Part shown: positions 1 through 8,999 of the stretch, piece by piece
Position numbering within the stretch: the first letter of the stretch is position 1
Layout: every line of letters begins with the position of its first letter
Source of the DNA: Pantoea trifolii
GTDB taxonomy: Bacteria > Pseudomonadota > Gammaproteobacteria > Enterobacterales > Enterobacteriaceae
Assembly (NCBI RefSeq): GCF_024506435.1
Contig: NZ_JANIET010000001.1
Span: 1,178,001 to 1,242,000, forward strand
DNA: 64,000 nt
Direction: 5' to 3'
Notes under the pieces: model-generated
What the model saw: only the letters and a program-made list of their open reading frames with translations
The model's database searches: none
What the model was told of the DNA's origin: nothing
Made by a program: the position numbers and the translations under genes

Positions 1-1441
1 CCTGAGGAAGCATGCTGCCGTGAGCGTAGCGGCCAATGCGCCAGGCAGTGATCCAGCCAATCTGATCGATCAGCGCGCTTTCAAGTGTCTGAGAAAGTTG
101 ATAGGCGCGATAACCTTCCGATGTATCTCCAGCCTCTTCGCTGCCTTGCAGGGTGGTGTTGAGCAGGGTTTGACGCCAGATGTTGAAGCGTTTGGTTAAT
201 ATAGGTGCAACAGCAAACTCAGTAACCGAATCACCAGACATAACGCGTGATGGAGATATGTCTTTAATTATTAAAGTTATTGATGAGGGGTGTACCAGCA
301 ATGGAGCGCCGGACTCGAATGCCGCAGCATACATATCGTGAAGAACGATTTGCGATAGAATTTCACCCGTGCCATTGCATGACTTTCCCTGATCCCCTAG
401 AGGATAACCGCCGCCAACATCTGAGTGCATCCCAGGATAAATGACCTCCTGAGTATTGGCCGGGTAACTGCCATCAGGGCGGCGAACTGAGTCAAGAGGG
501 AAGCATAAGCGCTGTTCGTGTGCGGCAACGAAATGTCGGCAACACTTAATCAATCCAGGGAATTTACGCTCATCAGGTAATTGCTGGCTATTATCCGCCC
601 AGCCCATATGACCTGCAGCACCCGGCATAATATGAGCAGCCCCAACAGACGCCACCGTATCCAGTAATCCCAGAAACTCAATACTGATCGGTAAACCAGC
701 AAGTTTCAGAGGATCGTTTTTAAACCTGGGGTCGGGTAACTGGGTTAACCAATTAACAAAGGTTCGTGCTTCAGCAGCTCCGCGAGAAAAACCGTAGATA
801 AACAACTTTATGCCCAGAAGATGAGGCTGCTGGGTTTGCGCTGCCTGGCCTTCTAACGCCTTAAACAAGGGGTTAATCGCATTACGTCGATTCACTTCCC
901 CTGAAAAAGCTCCGCGAGCCTGCATATTGGGCAGCATTCCTTTAGCCAGGCCATCATCAAGGCGTTTAGCCCCTTTAGTACCGGCATAAGTCAACGCATC
1001 CACTAATCTCAGCAACGCCCAGTTAATTCGATCCTCTCCACCTGCGGCGAAAGCCAGACCATCGTTGCTGTAATCCATTTCGCCAATTTTTGGGAATGGC
1101 GTGCCAACACCAGGAATGTAATAACGAAAATAGCCTTCACCATCAGCATTTTGATATGTCGCATGATACAACTTTGCGATATTGGTCGGATGCGTTGGTT
1201 TAGCTACACGCGTATCGTTCTCTTCATTATTTCCCGTGCCATCGAAAAATAAACTGATATGTAGGCTTCTACAGCAAGGGACGACGCCTTTCTTCCCAGT
1301 TTCTTCGCCAAGGGTGGCTCGATAATCAATTTCTTCTTGAATCTGCTTTTTATAATTGGCATTAACTTGCGCTTCCCTAAGCGACAAACGACCACTGTCA
1401 GGGAACTGCGGTGGTGCAAAACATGGCAGTGCTAAACTCAT
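1..1441 (-). CDS. T6SS lipase effector, Tle1-like (DUF2235), 3' end cut by window edge
   Basis: This frame stays open from an ATG at 1441 to the left edge, so about 480 residues are visible and the C-terminus is missing. The N-terminal half has the FFDGTGNN signature at residues 65-72 and a GFSRG nucleophile elbow (Ser about residue 219) followed by AAEARTF, the hallmarks of the DUF2235 alpha/beta hydrolase family. Known members are T6SS phospholipases of the Tle1 type that attack membranes of rival cells. The ATG overlaps the stop of the upstream lipoprotein gene by the ATGA arrangement, so effector and probable immunity protein are translationally coupled. It is the last visible gene of a tssL-vgrG-adaptor operon, which fits delivery on the VgrG spike. 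Substrate class is inferred; enzymatic specificity cannot be read from sequence. Confidence 0.85.
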   Translation of the reverse strand, partial: MSLALPCFAPPQFPDSGRLSLREAQVNANYKKQIQEEIDYRATLGEETGKKGVVPCCRSLHISLFFDGTGNNEENDTRVAKPTHPTNIAKLYHATYQNADGEGYFRYYIPGVGTPFPKIGEMDYSNDGLAFAAGGEDRINWALLRLVDALTYAGTKGAKRLDDGLAKGMLPNMQARGAFSGEVNRRNAINPLFKALEGQAAQTQQPHLLGIKLFIYGFSRGAAEARTFVNWLTQLPDPRFKNDPLKLAGLPISIEFLGLLDTVASVGAAHIMPGAAGHMGWADNSQQLPDERKFPGLIKCCRHFVAAHEQRLCFPLDSVRRPDGSYPANTQEVIYPGMHSDVGGGYPLGDQGKSCNGTGEILSQIVLHDMYAAAFESGAPLLVHPSSITLIIKDISPSRVMSGDSVTEFAVAPILTKRFNIWRQTLLNTTLQGSEEAGDTSEGYRAYQLSQTLESALIDQIGWITAWRIGRYAHGSMLPQ

Positions 1442-1950
1442 TTCACGGGACATGTCGCAGGCTCCTTCATGTTAATAGTCTCTTTAATCGGATAGCCAGA
1501 TGTACCGTATCCAGAGCATGCGGTTGTCACCTTAACCTTATTGCAGGGCAAAAAGTGCACAGTTAGTCCACAGCGTTCCTTGCCATACTGCGGAATATTA
1601 ACGATGGCGTTATGTTGCTTAAAACTGCTTTTAAGTTGTTTCTCCCAAACTAAATAATTGTCCCAATCTTTATAACTGGGTGGTGATGGTGCAGTATGAG
1701 GATCAACTTCCCAATCAACCCGAACTTTAAAATCAGGCGTCCATTTTTCAGGAAGCATGATGCAGCAATATCCCCCGCCTAAACCTGGAACGTGATATCC
1801 ATTCACTGAAAAACCATTTATACCTTGTCCCTCGACATGGTTGACTGCACGAAGCTCGCCAGCTGTATAGCCATCATCACTGTTTGCCTGCGAGCAACCA
1901 GCCATCATCAATAAAATCAGTAGTGAGCAACTAACCGCAATTTTTTTCAT
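1438..1950 (-). CDS. DUF3304 lipoprotein, probable immunity protein to the Tle1-like lipase
   Basis: The 170-residue product begins with a lipoprotein signal: a basic MKK, a hydrophobic core and the lipobox MAGC with the acylated Cys at residue 19. The next residues SQAN do not include an Asp at +2, so outer-membrane sorting is expected. The mature part has paired cysteines (CCIM near residue 63 and later CGL, PCN, CSG) and resembles the DUF3304 family, which is repeatedly found beside DUF2235/Tle1 lipases. A periplasm-facing lipoprotein is the usual form of immunity to a lipase delivered into the periplasm. It sits between the DUF4123 adaptor (gap 6 nt) and the lipase (ATGA overlap). The immunity role is inferred from position and family. 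Confidence 0.75.
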   Translation of the reverse strand: MKKIAVSCSLLILLMMAGCSQANSDDGYTAGELRAVNHVEGQGINGFSVNGYHVPGLGGGYCCIMLPEKWTPDFKVRVDWEVDPHTAPSPPSYKDWDNYLVWEKQLKSSFKQHNAIVNIPQYGKERCGLTVHFLPCNKVKVTTACSGYGTSGYPIKETINMKEPATCPVK

Positions 1951-1956
1951 GACGTT

Positions 1957-2694
1957 TCAATCCCTAAAATCAGCCAAATCACCAACGTAGCCAGACTTGC
2001 TTGCCCGCATTGCAATTGCCAAACAATCTGTAAAATGTGCTTCTCGCGAAAGAGTTGAAGTTGCCTGCTCCTTCATCAACATCTCGGCATCACTGATACA
2101 TCCCATCAGCTCAACCTGCGCATCGCTTACACGATTCATTTCCGGGGCATCAGCAAGATGTCGGCCCGGGTTCCAGGTTCCGGTTTTCCACACCATCTCG
2201 TCATCACGATTCCGCCAGCTCCAGAACAGCGCAATATCAGTGAATGCCGCCTGCTGCTCTGGCGTCAGGACATGCTCAAGTAACGAGGGAAATACGCGAT
2301 TATCGTAGTAGCGCAGTAAGCCGGTTTGTTCTTCCCAGTGAACCTGTGAAAGAGCCTGCAAATGGCTACTCAGCAGGTCGAATGCCAGTGGCGATATCAG
2401 CAAGGTCAAACGCGGCGTCGTGGAAAAGTGCTCAATCAGCTGTTCCAGCCAGCGCTGGTGGCTGCTGACGTTAAAATGCAATCGCATCACCAGCGGTGAA
2501 TACTCTGGCGTTGCCGCTTCCGGCGTATTTTCAAACAGCTCAAACCAGCGTAACGGCGGGTTAATCTGGTTCAGTGCCTGCTGCAGCGGCTGTGCTGTGC
2601 CCGCCTGATCAACCAGCACATCGAGATAATCCTGACCGGCAGTTGCGCAAAGCGCGGTGGCCTGTTTCAACCATCCATTATTCATGTCCGTCAT
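1957..2694 (-). CDS. DUF4123 T6SS effector adaptor/chaperone
   Basis: A 245-residue protein if translation starts at the ATG at 2694, two bases after the vgrG stop codon. A longer reading frame from 2757 would run inside vgrG and is less likely. The sequence matches the DUF4123 (Tap/Tec) type: an N-terminal alpha/beta part with the LRWFELFENTPE region and later HWEEQTGLLRYYDNRVFPSLL, where the RYYDxRVFP block is typical. Such adaptors load a cargo effector on the C-terminal end of the cognate VgrG and are not themselves secreted. The gene lies between vgrG and the immunity/effector pair, the standard place for an adaptor of that effector. Confidence 0.85.
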   Translation of the reverse strand: MTDMNNGWLKQATALCATAGQDYLDVLVDQAGTAQPLQQALNQINPPLRWFELFENTPEAATPEYSPLVMRLHFNVSSHQRWLEQLIEHFSTTPRLTLLISPLAFDLLSSHLQALSQVHWEEQTGLLRYYDNRVFPSLLEHVLTPEQQAAFTDIALFWSWRNRDDEMVWKTGTWNPGRHLADAPEMNRVSDAQVELMGCISDAEMLMKEQATSTLSREAHFTDCLAIAMRASKSGYVGDLADFRD

Positions 2695-2696
2695 CG

Positions 2697-5081
2697 CTAT
2701 CCCCTTGGCGCGAAAGCCAGCGCGGCTTCCTGCGCCTTTTTCAGGCACTCTTTGCACACGGATTTAGGCAAATCTGGCAGCGCTGTTTCTTCACTGGCAG
2801 GAGAATTCCAGGCATGGATGCCACGGATGCTGGTTTTACCCGGTGAATGAATTTGGATATCACCCTGCGGCGTAATCCTGATGGTTGCGCCGCCGCAACC
2901 CAGCACAATGCCGTTTTTCGCGGTTAGACGCAGTTCTCCCTGAACGGTTTGCACGCTGATATCTTTCATCGCCGTCAGTCCCAGGGTATCGCCGTGCGAT
3001 TCCACCGTCAGTGGGCCTTGCCCCGATACCATGCGAATCCCTTCCTGTTGTGACAACAAAGAAATCGCCTGGCTGGCGTTGACCTGAATGCGTTTGCCGC
3101 TGGCAATGCTGGTTTCCGTCTGGCTTTGCAGATGCAGAGTACTGCCTGAGTTGAGCAGGATACTTTTGGGGCTGACAACGCCAATCCCTTCCGGTGCACT
3201 CAGCAACATGGCAGGGGATGTGAGCTGGTCGACGGCGGCCAGATAAGCCCTGAGATGCGTGGCATCAGGCTGGAGGTTATGGTGAGACTGAGTGATCGAC
3301 TGCCAGTCGCTCATCTGGCTGATCGCACCTTTGACCAGGCTTACTGCAGATGTCATTTCCAGTACCGGCCCGGCCGCAGTGGTCTGCGCATCCGCCGTCA
3401 GGAACAGGCCCTTACCGGCTCGCAGCGTTCCGGTGCTGTCGGTGCGCAGTTCAAATCCTTCGCCGCGCTTGCTACGAGAACTGTCGACAATGTGGCCGAG
3501 TGAGAGCTGACTCTTACCGCCAAATTCCGTCGACAGTTTGACATGCTCATATCCACGGCGATCCTCAAATCGGAGTTTGTTATTCGCCGGAGTTCTCAGC
3601 ACATTGCGTTGATAGTTATAGAGATTGACATGGTCTTCATGGCGAGAGTCATGTACCGAGCACAGAATATAAGGTCTGTCAGGATCGCCGTTGGTGAAGG
3701 CAATCATCACCTGTGTTCCGGCTATCAGCGGAAAGTGCCAGCCGTAGACATTGCCTGCATAGGGTTTCGCCAGCCGCACCGGTACGCTTTCAAAACCAGA
3801 CTGCCAGGACTCGTTCAGATCGAACTGAAAACGCACCCGATAGCGGCCATGTTCATCAAGTTCTGCATATTGCGCATTTTCTACCGGGCTGGTGACGCGA
3901 GCCAGCAGCGTGCCTGCAATGTGCGGCCAGCTTTTCAATGGTGGGCGATAAGTGCTTTGCGGGCTAACGGGCACGGCGGTAAAGCGAATTACATAGGCGG
4001 TATCGCGCGAAATACGGTTTGATGAGGTAGAGACCACCAGCAGGCCATCCGGCGCATCCGGCCACGCTTTACCCTGTGGCGAGATCACCATGCCCGGACG
4101 GATATCCATGCCGTTGCTCATACCGTCGAAAGTGACCTGCTCGGTTATCAGGCGTTCCTGACGGCGTTTGGCAAACCATTGTCCCTGTTCAGGCAGAGCC
4201 TGGTACTCCTTGCCCAGCGACTGATAGTTTTCACCGTAGCGATACAGCTCTCCCGTAAGCGCAGGTTTATCAGGATCGGTTTCCGCCCGCGCCTGCATGT
4301 CATTTTGTGCATTGCAGTAATTCTCATCGTTGAGCCGTGTGCTAGCTGCAACGGATTGGCGATTGACTGAAATATCCCAGAGTGATTCCTGGCCGCCATC
4401 AAATAACCCTGACGGATGGCGAAAGACGATGCTTTGCTCAGCACCATAGGCCTGCGCGCTGTCACCCAGTACCAGCACATCGCGATGATTTTCTTCATCC
4501 CAGGTGAAGTAATAAAAGACACCAATGCGCGACAGATGACGCTCAATAAAGGCGAGATCGCTCTCGGCATATGAGATATAGAAATCGCGAATTGGATACT
4601 GAGTATTTAGGCGAAAGTGATAATCCAGCGAGGAATATTCCCAGCGTTTGAGGATATCCTCTACCGCACCCGGTACGCTTTTATGCTGGTAAACGGCATA
4701 GGTCAGGCTGTTTTTTAGCAGCGCAAGGCGCGATTCCAGCGTGACCACATAACGTGTTTGGTCAGCAGAGGATTCGCACTGCTGGAAAGCGGTCACTACA
4801 CCGCGCAAAATGCGCGGTTCTACTGACTGCCAGGGTTGGCCATCAGGATAAAACAATAGCTGAGCAGTGCTGTTAATCAGAATATCAGCGGGAATATCGC
4901 GTGTAGCGCTGGTGAGTTCAATGCTGTACTTCCACGGCGAATTCAATGCCTCTTCACCGCTAAAGCGCAGCACCGATAACAGGATGTCGGGACGCTGATT
5001 TTTCAGCGTCTGAATGCTCAGTTGATAGTGGTTATATACCGGCGTCTTGCCACCCGTAATAACAAAATCCTTTTTGCCCAT
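2697..5081 (-). CDS. vgrG: T6SS spike protein VgrG (TssI)
   Basis: The 794-residue product has the complete VgrG plan: a gp27-like N-terminal region (about residues 30-350), a gp5-like OB-fold (about 390-480, containing GRYRVRFQFD and the GTQVMIAFTNGDPDRPYI stretch) and a DUF2345 beta-helix extension (about 590-750). The remaining tail of roughly 45 residues contains a CxxC (VCKECLKKAQEAALAF) but no recognisable catalytic domain, so this VgrG looks like a carrier rather than an evolved effector. It trimerises to form the tip of the injected tube. It lies 36 bases downstream of the tssL-like gene and two bases before the adaptor gene, so this is one operon. Confidence in the family is very high. 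Confidence 0.95.
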   Translation of the reverse strand: MGKKDFVITGGKTPVYNHYQLSIQTLKNQRPDILLSVLRFSGEEALNSPWKYSIELTSATRDIPADILINSTAQLLFYPDGQPWQSVEPRILRGVVTAFQQCESSADQTRYVVTLESRLALLKNSLTYAVYQHKSVPGAVEDILKRWEYSSLDYHFRLNTQYPIRDFYISYAESDLAFIERHLSRIGVFYYFTWDEENHRDVLVLGDSAQAYGAEQSIVFRHPSGLFDGGQESLWDISVNRQSVAASTRLNDENYCNAQNDMQARAETDPDKPALTGELYRYGENYQSLGKEYQALPEQGQWFAKRRQERLITEQVTFDGMSNGMDIRPGMVISPQGKAWPDAPDGLLVVSTSSNRISRDTAYVIRFTAVPVSPQSTYRPPLKSWPHIAGTLLARVTSPVENAQYAELDEHGRYRVRFQFDLNESWQSGFESVPVRLAKPYAGNVYGWHFPLIAGTQVMIAFTNGDPDRPYILCSVHDSRHEDHVNLYNYQRNVLRTPANNKLRFEDRRGYEHVKLSTEFGGKSQLSLGHIVDSSRSKRGEGFELRTDSTGTLRAGKGLFLTADAQTTAAGPVLEMTSAVSLVKGAISQMSDWQSITQSHHNLQPDATHLRAYLAAVDQLTSPAMLLSAPEGIGVVSPKSILLNSGSTLHLQSQTETSIASGKRIQVNASQAISLLSQQEGIRMVSGQGPLTVESHGDTLGLTAMKDISVQTVQGELRLTAKNGIVLGCGGATIRITPQGDIQIHSPGKTSIRGIHAWNSPASEETALPDLPKSVCKECLKKAQEAALAFAPRG

Positions 5082-5117
5082 TTACAGATTCCTTCCTGAA
5101 ATTTGTTTGCCCGAAGC

Positions 5118-5780
5118 CTACCCTTTGACTAACAGATATTGCAGATGACCATTCATGATGAAAGTGGCGGCAATAATGGCAACCAGCACACCGCTGCGAA
5201 TAAGCCATGGAGAACGTTTCCAGAAAGATGTTTTATATTTTGAACGCTGGATAATTACCGCTGAGTCGGCAGATCCAATCTGCTGCGGCAACCGCGCTTT
5301 TAGCTGCTGCATCAGCGACTGGCGCTCCTCAATATCTTCCGTTCGGTATTTTCCGGCATACCCAAAATGCAGCATTCTGTAGTAACAGCTAACGGCGGCT
5401 TCAGCTGCTGCAGGTTCACGAAGTCGTTTTTTGATGCGTTCGTAGAAATGCTCACCACCATTGAGGTGCCCGAGAAAGTGCCCCTGCAAAGGTGTGCGTT
5501 TCCACCAGGTAGAGATATCAGTTTGCGGAAGGGTCATGATCAGTTCGTCGAGAAACACGCAGTGCGCAAATTTGATTTCTTCGCAGAGAGAGGCTGGTGC
5601 TCCCGCTGTAGTGAGTTGATCCTGAAGCTGTTGAATCATATTGAAGCAACGCTGGTAGAGCGCATCATCAATTGTGATCGATTGCCCATTGCGGACCGCG
5701 AGCGCCAATAGCCAGGTATCCTGCATCAGCGCATCGAGAGTATTGGCTGTGATGTTGTGTTGTGAAAACGTCATGGGCAC
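5118..5780 (-). CDS. Short TssL/DotU-family T6SS membrane protein
   Basis: 220 residues, with the all-helical DotU/IcmH cytoplasmic domain in the first about 175 residues (FDELIMTLP, HFLGHLNGGEHFYERI and CYYRMLHFGYAGKYR blocks are characteristic) and one membrane segment near the C-terminus (about 190-210). No C-terminal peptidoglycan-binding OmpA domain is present, so this is the short form. TssL is part of the TssJLM membrane complex that anchors the baseplate. Here it heads a vgrG-effector operon instead of lying with tssJ/tssK/tssM as is usual. It may be the working copy for a core cluster beyond the left edge or a second paralogue. An ATG at 5774 (residue 3) is an equally possible start. 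Confidence 0.85.
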   Translation of the reverse strand: MPMTFSQHNITANTLDALMQDTWLLALAVRNGQSITIDDALYQRCFNMIQQLQDQLTTAGAPASLCEEIKFAHCVFLDELIMTLPQTDISTWWKRTPLQGHFLGHLNGGEHFYERIKKRLREPAAAEAAVSCYYRMLHFGYAGKYRTEDIEERQSLMQQLKARLPQQIGSADSAVIIQRSKYKTSFWKRSPWLIRSGVLVAIIAATFIMNGHLQYLLVKG

Positions 5781-6332
5781 CTTCCTGGTAACGCCTGAAC
5801 ATTGTTAATCCATTAACCCAATTACCATTTCAATCGGGGAATTGCTGTTGCTTACGCTGCTTACTTGGCTGAGAAAATGTGGACTATCTGCCTAAAAGGG
5901 CAGTCTCTAACTATCAACGGCACTGATGATATTACATTGAGTGATAGTTGATCAAACTAACAATTTGAGTTTATGAAACAGGATTCCAATTTTCTACCAG
6001 TTTATACACTCGATATTAAAAAAGAGCTTTAACGCGATTCGGTTACTGCGAATTTTATTTTAAGTATTGATTTATTTGTAATTAATAACGAAGGGATGCT
6101 GTTCTGTGTTAGTAATCATGCGGTGCGATGATGTGAATGCTAATGATGAAAATAACGATCGATGAAACGTGATTACGTTAACAGTTTTGGGAGGTTAGGG
6201 GGCAATATCCGGGACGATGAGGTCCATTAATCATTTAAGGGATTGAGGTAGGTTTGCATCGCTGAAGTTAGCTGGAAATCATCGCGGCAATAAACGCCAT
6301 TGAACCACTGATAAATATTACTGCCGTTTGAA
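5781..6332. other. AT-rich intergenic region upstream of the tssL-vgrG operon
   Basis: About 550 bases without a convincing gene on either strand. The part nearest tssL (roughly 5800-6180) is clearly richer in A and T than the flanking genes and should contain the operon promoter. I could not pick one promoter over others. Such AT-rich DNA is a common target of H-NS-type silencing, but no specific site is claimed. Confidence 0.5.
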
Positions 6333-6800
6333 TTAGTTCTTTTTAAGCATCAACCTCTCAATCAACTCATCCAACCCGCTCTCAACCAGCATCTCCACCG
6401 CATCGCTCCTCGTCGTTTCACTCAACCGCACTACCTGATCAATCTTCCTTAAAACCGACATTCGCAACGACAACGACACCGCTTTCTTTTTCTCTTTATC
6501 CAGAAATACCCGGCTGACGGTTTCGCTCTGTTGCAGTTCGGCATTGAGTTTGAGTGCTTCATTAATATGGCGCAGGCTTTTCTTATCGAGTTTGCCGGGT
6601 TCGGTCAATTGGTAGCAGTGGGTAAGGCGGCTGTATTTGATCTCCGCAAACCAGGATTCACGTAGCTCTTTTAGTGCGCGCGTCAACGTGGGTTCTGAAC
6701 AGTTGAGCGAGGCGAGAATGCGGCTGGATGCGACCGGTTTGCCGCTGCTAAGCAGTGAGGCGAGCATAAATACGCGTGTCTGTCGGGTACTGAGTTGCAT
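6333..6800 (-). CDS. terW: TerW-like regulator (winged helix plus C-terminal helix module)
   Basis: The 155-residue protein has an N-terminal winged-helix segment (about 5-70, with CSEPTLTRALKELRES as the recognition-helix region). A C-terminal block (about 105-155) begins AVSLSLRMSVLRKIDQVVRLSETTRSDAV and has the strand-helix-helix look of a ribbon-helix-helix DNA-binding domain. Length, start MQLSTRQ and the whole layout agree with my recollection of TerW, the regulator reported for the terZABCDE promoter of enterobacterial tellurite-resistance clusters. It lies just downstream of the ter biosynthetic operon on the same strand but is separated from it by about 175 bases with a REP element, so it is probably transcribed separately. 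The gene name comes from recall and context, not from a search. Confidence 0.8.
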   Translation of the reverse strand: MQLSTRQTRVFMLASLLSSGKPVASSRILASLNCSEPTLTRALKELRESWFAEIKYSRLTHCYQLTEPGKLDKKSLRHINEALKLNAELQQSETVSRVFLDKEKKKAVSLSLRMSVLRKIDQVVRLSETTRSDAVEMLVESGLDELIERLMLKKN

Positions 6801-6943
6801 GGTCGATTGAGGCCTGCGTTAGTGATCAATGGTCTGTATCGCCCTCCTGGCAAACGGTTGTCGACAGTATCAGAGGGTATTTAAATATCAGGTAAATAGG
6901 GTCAGAAAATTCCTGCGTTTGGTTTTTGGTTTGGTGGTAACGC

Positions 6944-6967
6944 GGTGGGCATGAATGCCCACCCTAC
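6944..6967 (-). repeat. REP-type palindrome (GTAG head), copy 1
   Basis: A 9-bp stem (6944-6952 pairing with 6955-6963) with a two-base loop is followed by CTAC at 6964-6967, which reads GTAG on the minus strand before the stem. The stem ends in CAT...ATG as in the other four copies in this window. It lies between the terW-like gene and the 3' end of the ter biosynthetic operon. Confidence 0.7.
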
Positions 6968-6975
6968 GGGGTTTG

Positions 6976-7923
6976 TCAGGTTACCAACATCAATGCGCCG
7001 TCAGCGCGAGCATCGGGTGCGATGCCGTATTCCTGCGCGCGGGCCAGAATAGCGGCGGCCCAGCGGCGATGCGTCGCTGGTTCGCACATCGCGCCCTGCG
7101 ATTTAAATACCGCCTGGCTTGAGTTGAGGATGCGGAAGGCATCCGCCTGATCGCTGGCGGAAACCATCAGCATGTCCTGAATCTTGCCGATCTGGCTCGG
7201 GTGAATGGCGGTTTTGCCCACCAAACCGTGCGCGATATCCAGCGCCAGTTCCTGATCCATAATCTGCTGATCGTCGATGTGCTCGCACACCGGCGCAGTC
7301 AGCGCAAAATCCCGCGATGCGAACACCGCCACCAGCATTTTGATGGTGTAACCCATCGGGCTGTCATACAGCGTGAAGTGGCGCGAGCGGCGCAGCGACA
7401 GCACGTTCATCAAGTCGTTACCGCCGATGCGCAAGGCGATCACGCGCTCACGGCAGGCATGATGTTGCAGCATGAGGGCCAGCTCGCGCATCGCCACCAC
7501 ATCGAACACCTCTTCGGTTTCCAGCGTCGGCATCATGCACAGATGGCTCGGTTCGAGAATCTGCCACCACAGCGGTAAGGAATCGGCGGTGAATTTCGGC
7601 AACACAAAGCCGTCTATCGCGCTGAGGTTGAGATTTTCCACCAGCCACGCGCCCATCTCGCTGTTACGTGGACGGATAAACACCAGCGGCCACTGCGTGT
7701 TGCCATTGGCGCGCTGTTCGGCATTCAACACCTGCAGGATTTGCTGGAGATTGTGCAGCGCCTGCGGCAAATCCGCATCACTGACCGCATCTTCCAGGCA
7801 GATCACCAGCGAGCGCAGGCCACTGATTTTGTTGTGCAGAATGGCATCGACGATATCGCTGCGCACCGCCGGCATATACAGCGTCGCGCCCAAACGCCAC
7901 GGAGAGAGTCGGCTGTTCATCAC
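6976..7923 (-). CDS. HpcH/HpaI aldolase / citrate-lyase beta-like protein of the ter biosynthetic operon
   Basis: The 315-residue protein is of the CitE-like TIM-barrel type. It shows the acidic metal-binding region LVICLEDAVSD (about 38-48), the FIRPRN block (about 85), the VLPKF strand (about 115) and the late ALRIGGNDLMN segment. Family members cleave or form C-C bonds in acyl-CoA or oxo-acid substrates; the substrate here is unknown. It is the last gene of a five-gene operon reading toward the left and overlaps the stop of the upstream StiP/PELOTA gene by four bases. Comparative work on Ter systems (Anantharaman, Iyer and Aravind) proposed that such genes make a nucleoside-like metabolite. 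The fold is secure, the reaction is not. Confidence 0.85.
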   Translation of the reverse strand: MMNSRLSPWRLGATLYMPAVRSDIVDAILHNKISGLRSLVICLEDAVSDADLPQALHNLQQILQVLNAEQRANGNTQWPLVFIRPRNSEMGAWLVENLNLSAIDGFVLPKFTADSLPLWWQILEPSHLCMMPTLETEEVFDVVAMRELALMLQHHACRERVIALRIGGNDLMNVLSLRRSRHFTLYDSPMGYTIKMLVAVFASRDFALTAPVCEHIDDQQIMDQELALDIAHGLVGKTAIHPSQIGKIQDMLMVSASDQADAFRILNSSQAVFKSQGAMCEPATHRRWAAAILARAQEYGIAPDARADGALMLVT

Positions 7924-8999
7924 AGCACCTTTTTGATTATCGTCACGGCGCGGTATTGCCCAAGATCGGCACCCGCTTCTGTGATGGTCAGCCCTTTTTG
8001 TTGGGCAAGATAGACCAGCAACGCCACGTCAGGATCGTCCACCGAACGGACCAGCACCTGATCCGGCACGCGACGCAGCACGGCGCGCGTGGCTTCGGCG
8101 ATGCCCGGCTTAATGCGGTTGATGCTGTTCACCTGATAACGCGCCGCCAGCATGGCGATCACCGCTTCACTTTGCGCTACTAGCTGTTGTTGATGTTGTG
8201 GATCCTGCTGACAAGCGGGCAGGGCGCTGACATCTAGCGATCGCGCGTATTCCGCCACGGTATTCACCAGCTGCTGGCTGCAATCGTATTGCGCCAGATG
8301 GTCGCACTGCACGCAGCCGTGCAAGCCTGCTTCTGACCACAATGAGCGCGAGATCAAACCCGACACCGGCGCGCCCATAATGCCAAACGGGATCAACCAG
8401 TCATCATCGCTGGCCGAAAGCCACGCCTTGCCGCACGGATCGGCCAGCACCACCAGGCGCGGTTGCGCCGGATAGCCGGGACGATGTTCGAGGCTGCGGA
8501 TCAGCTCGCCGGTGATGGCGCCTTTGCCGGTCCAGCCATCAACGAACACAATGCCTGCGGTGCCGTGGCGCGCTTCGATGCTCTCCAGCGCAGCCTCATC
8601 AATCCCGCGATCGCGGATGATGCTGATGCCGTAATGGTACGATTCGCGGCCCATCGCGCGCAGCGCCTGTTGCAGCATCACGCCGAGCGGCACACCCGCG
8701 CGTACCAGGCTTACTAGCACAATCGGCATGTCGCCAAACTGGTGTGCCAGCGTCCGCGCCAGCATGGTGACTTCTTTCGCCAGGCGTCCGGCACCTGCGT
8801 CAAGCGCGCGGGAAAACAGCTCAAGGTGCCAGCGCGTCGGTTCCGGTTCCTGGCTCAACATCTCGGAATAGTGGCGCGCGCCGGATTGGATCAGCTGCTC
8901 TTTTTGCTCCACCGGCGTCATGTCGATCTCGACCGGCTTGAGCAGGAATTCGACGTCGCCGGCTTGGTACGATCCAGAGAAAGGCAGGTTATTCACCAT
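7920..8999 (-). CDS. StiP-type phosphoribosyltransferase-like protein with PELOTA C-terminal domain
   Basis: The start chosen is the ATG at 8999: it has GGAG nine bases upstream and overlaps the HAD stop by 11 bases, giving 359 residues. A start at 9041 is possible but lacks support. The central part carries LVSLVRAGVPLGVML and the GIVFVDGWTGKGAIT segment, which corresponds to the PRPP-binding loop of phosphoribosyltransferases. The last about 50 residues (VRSVDDPDVALLVYLAQQKG onward) look like a PELOTA RNA-binding-type module. Public annotation often calls this family cysteine protease StiP. In Ter islands it is a fixed partner of the ATP-grasp, TRSP and HAD genes and is proposed to add a base or ribose unit in the metabolite pathway. 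Confidence 0.8.
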   Translation of the reverse strand: MVNNLPFSGSYQAGDVEFLLKPVEIDMTPVEQKEQLIQSGARHYSEMLSQEPEPTRWHLELFSRALDAGAGRLAKEVTMLARTLAHQFGDMPIVLVSLVRAGVPLGVMLQQALRAMGRESYHYGISIIRDRGIDEAALESIEARHGTAGIVFVDGWTGKGAITGELIRSLEHRPGYPAQPRLVVLADPCGKAWLSASDDDWLIPFGIMGAPVSGLISRSLWSEAGLHGCVQCDHLAQYDCSQQLVNTVAEYARSLDVSALPACQQDPQHQQQLVAQSEAVIAMLAARYQVNSINRIKPGIAEATRAVLRRVPDQVLVRSVDDPDVALLVYLAQQKGLTITEAGADLGQYRAVTIIKKVL

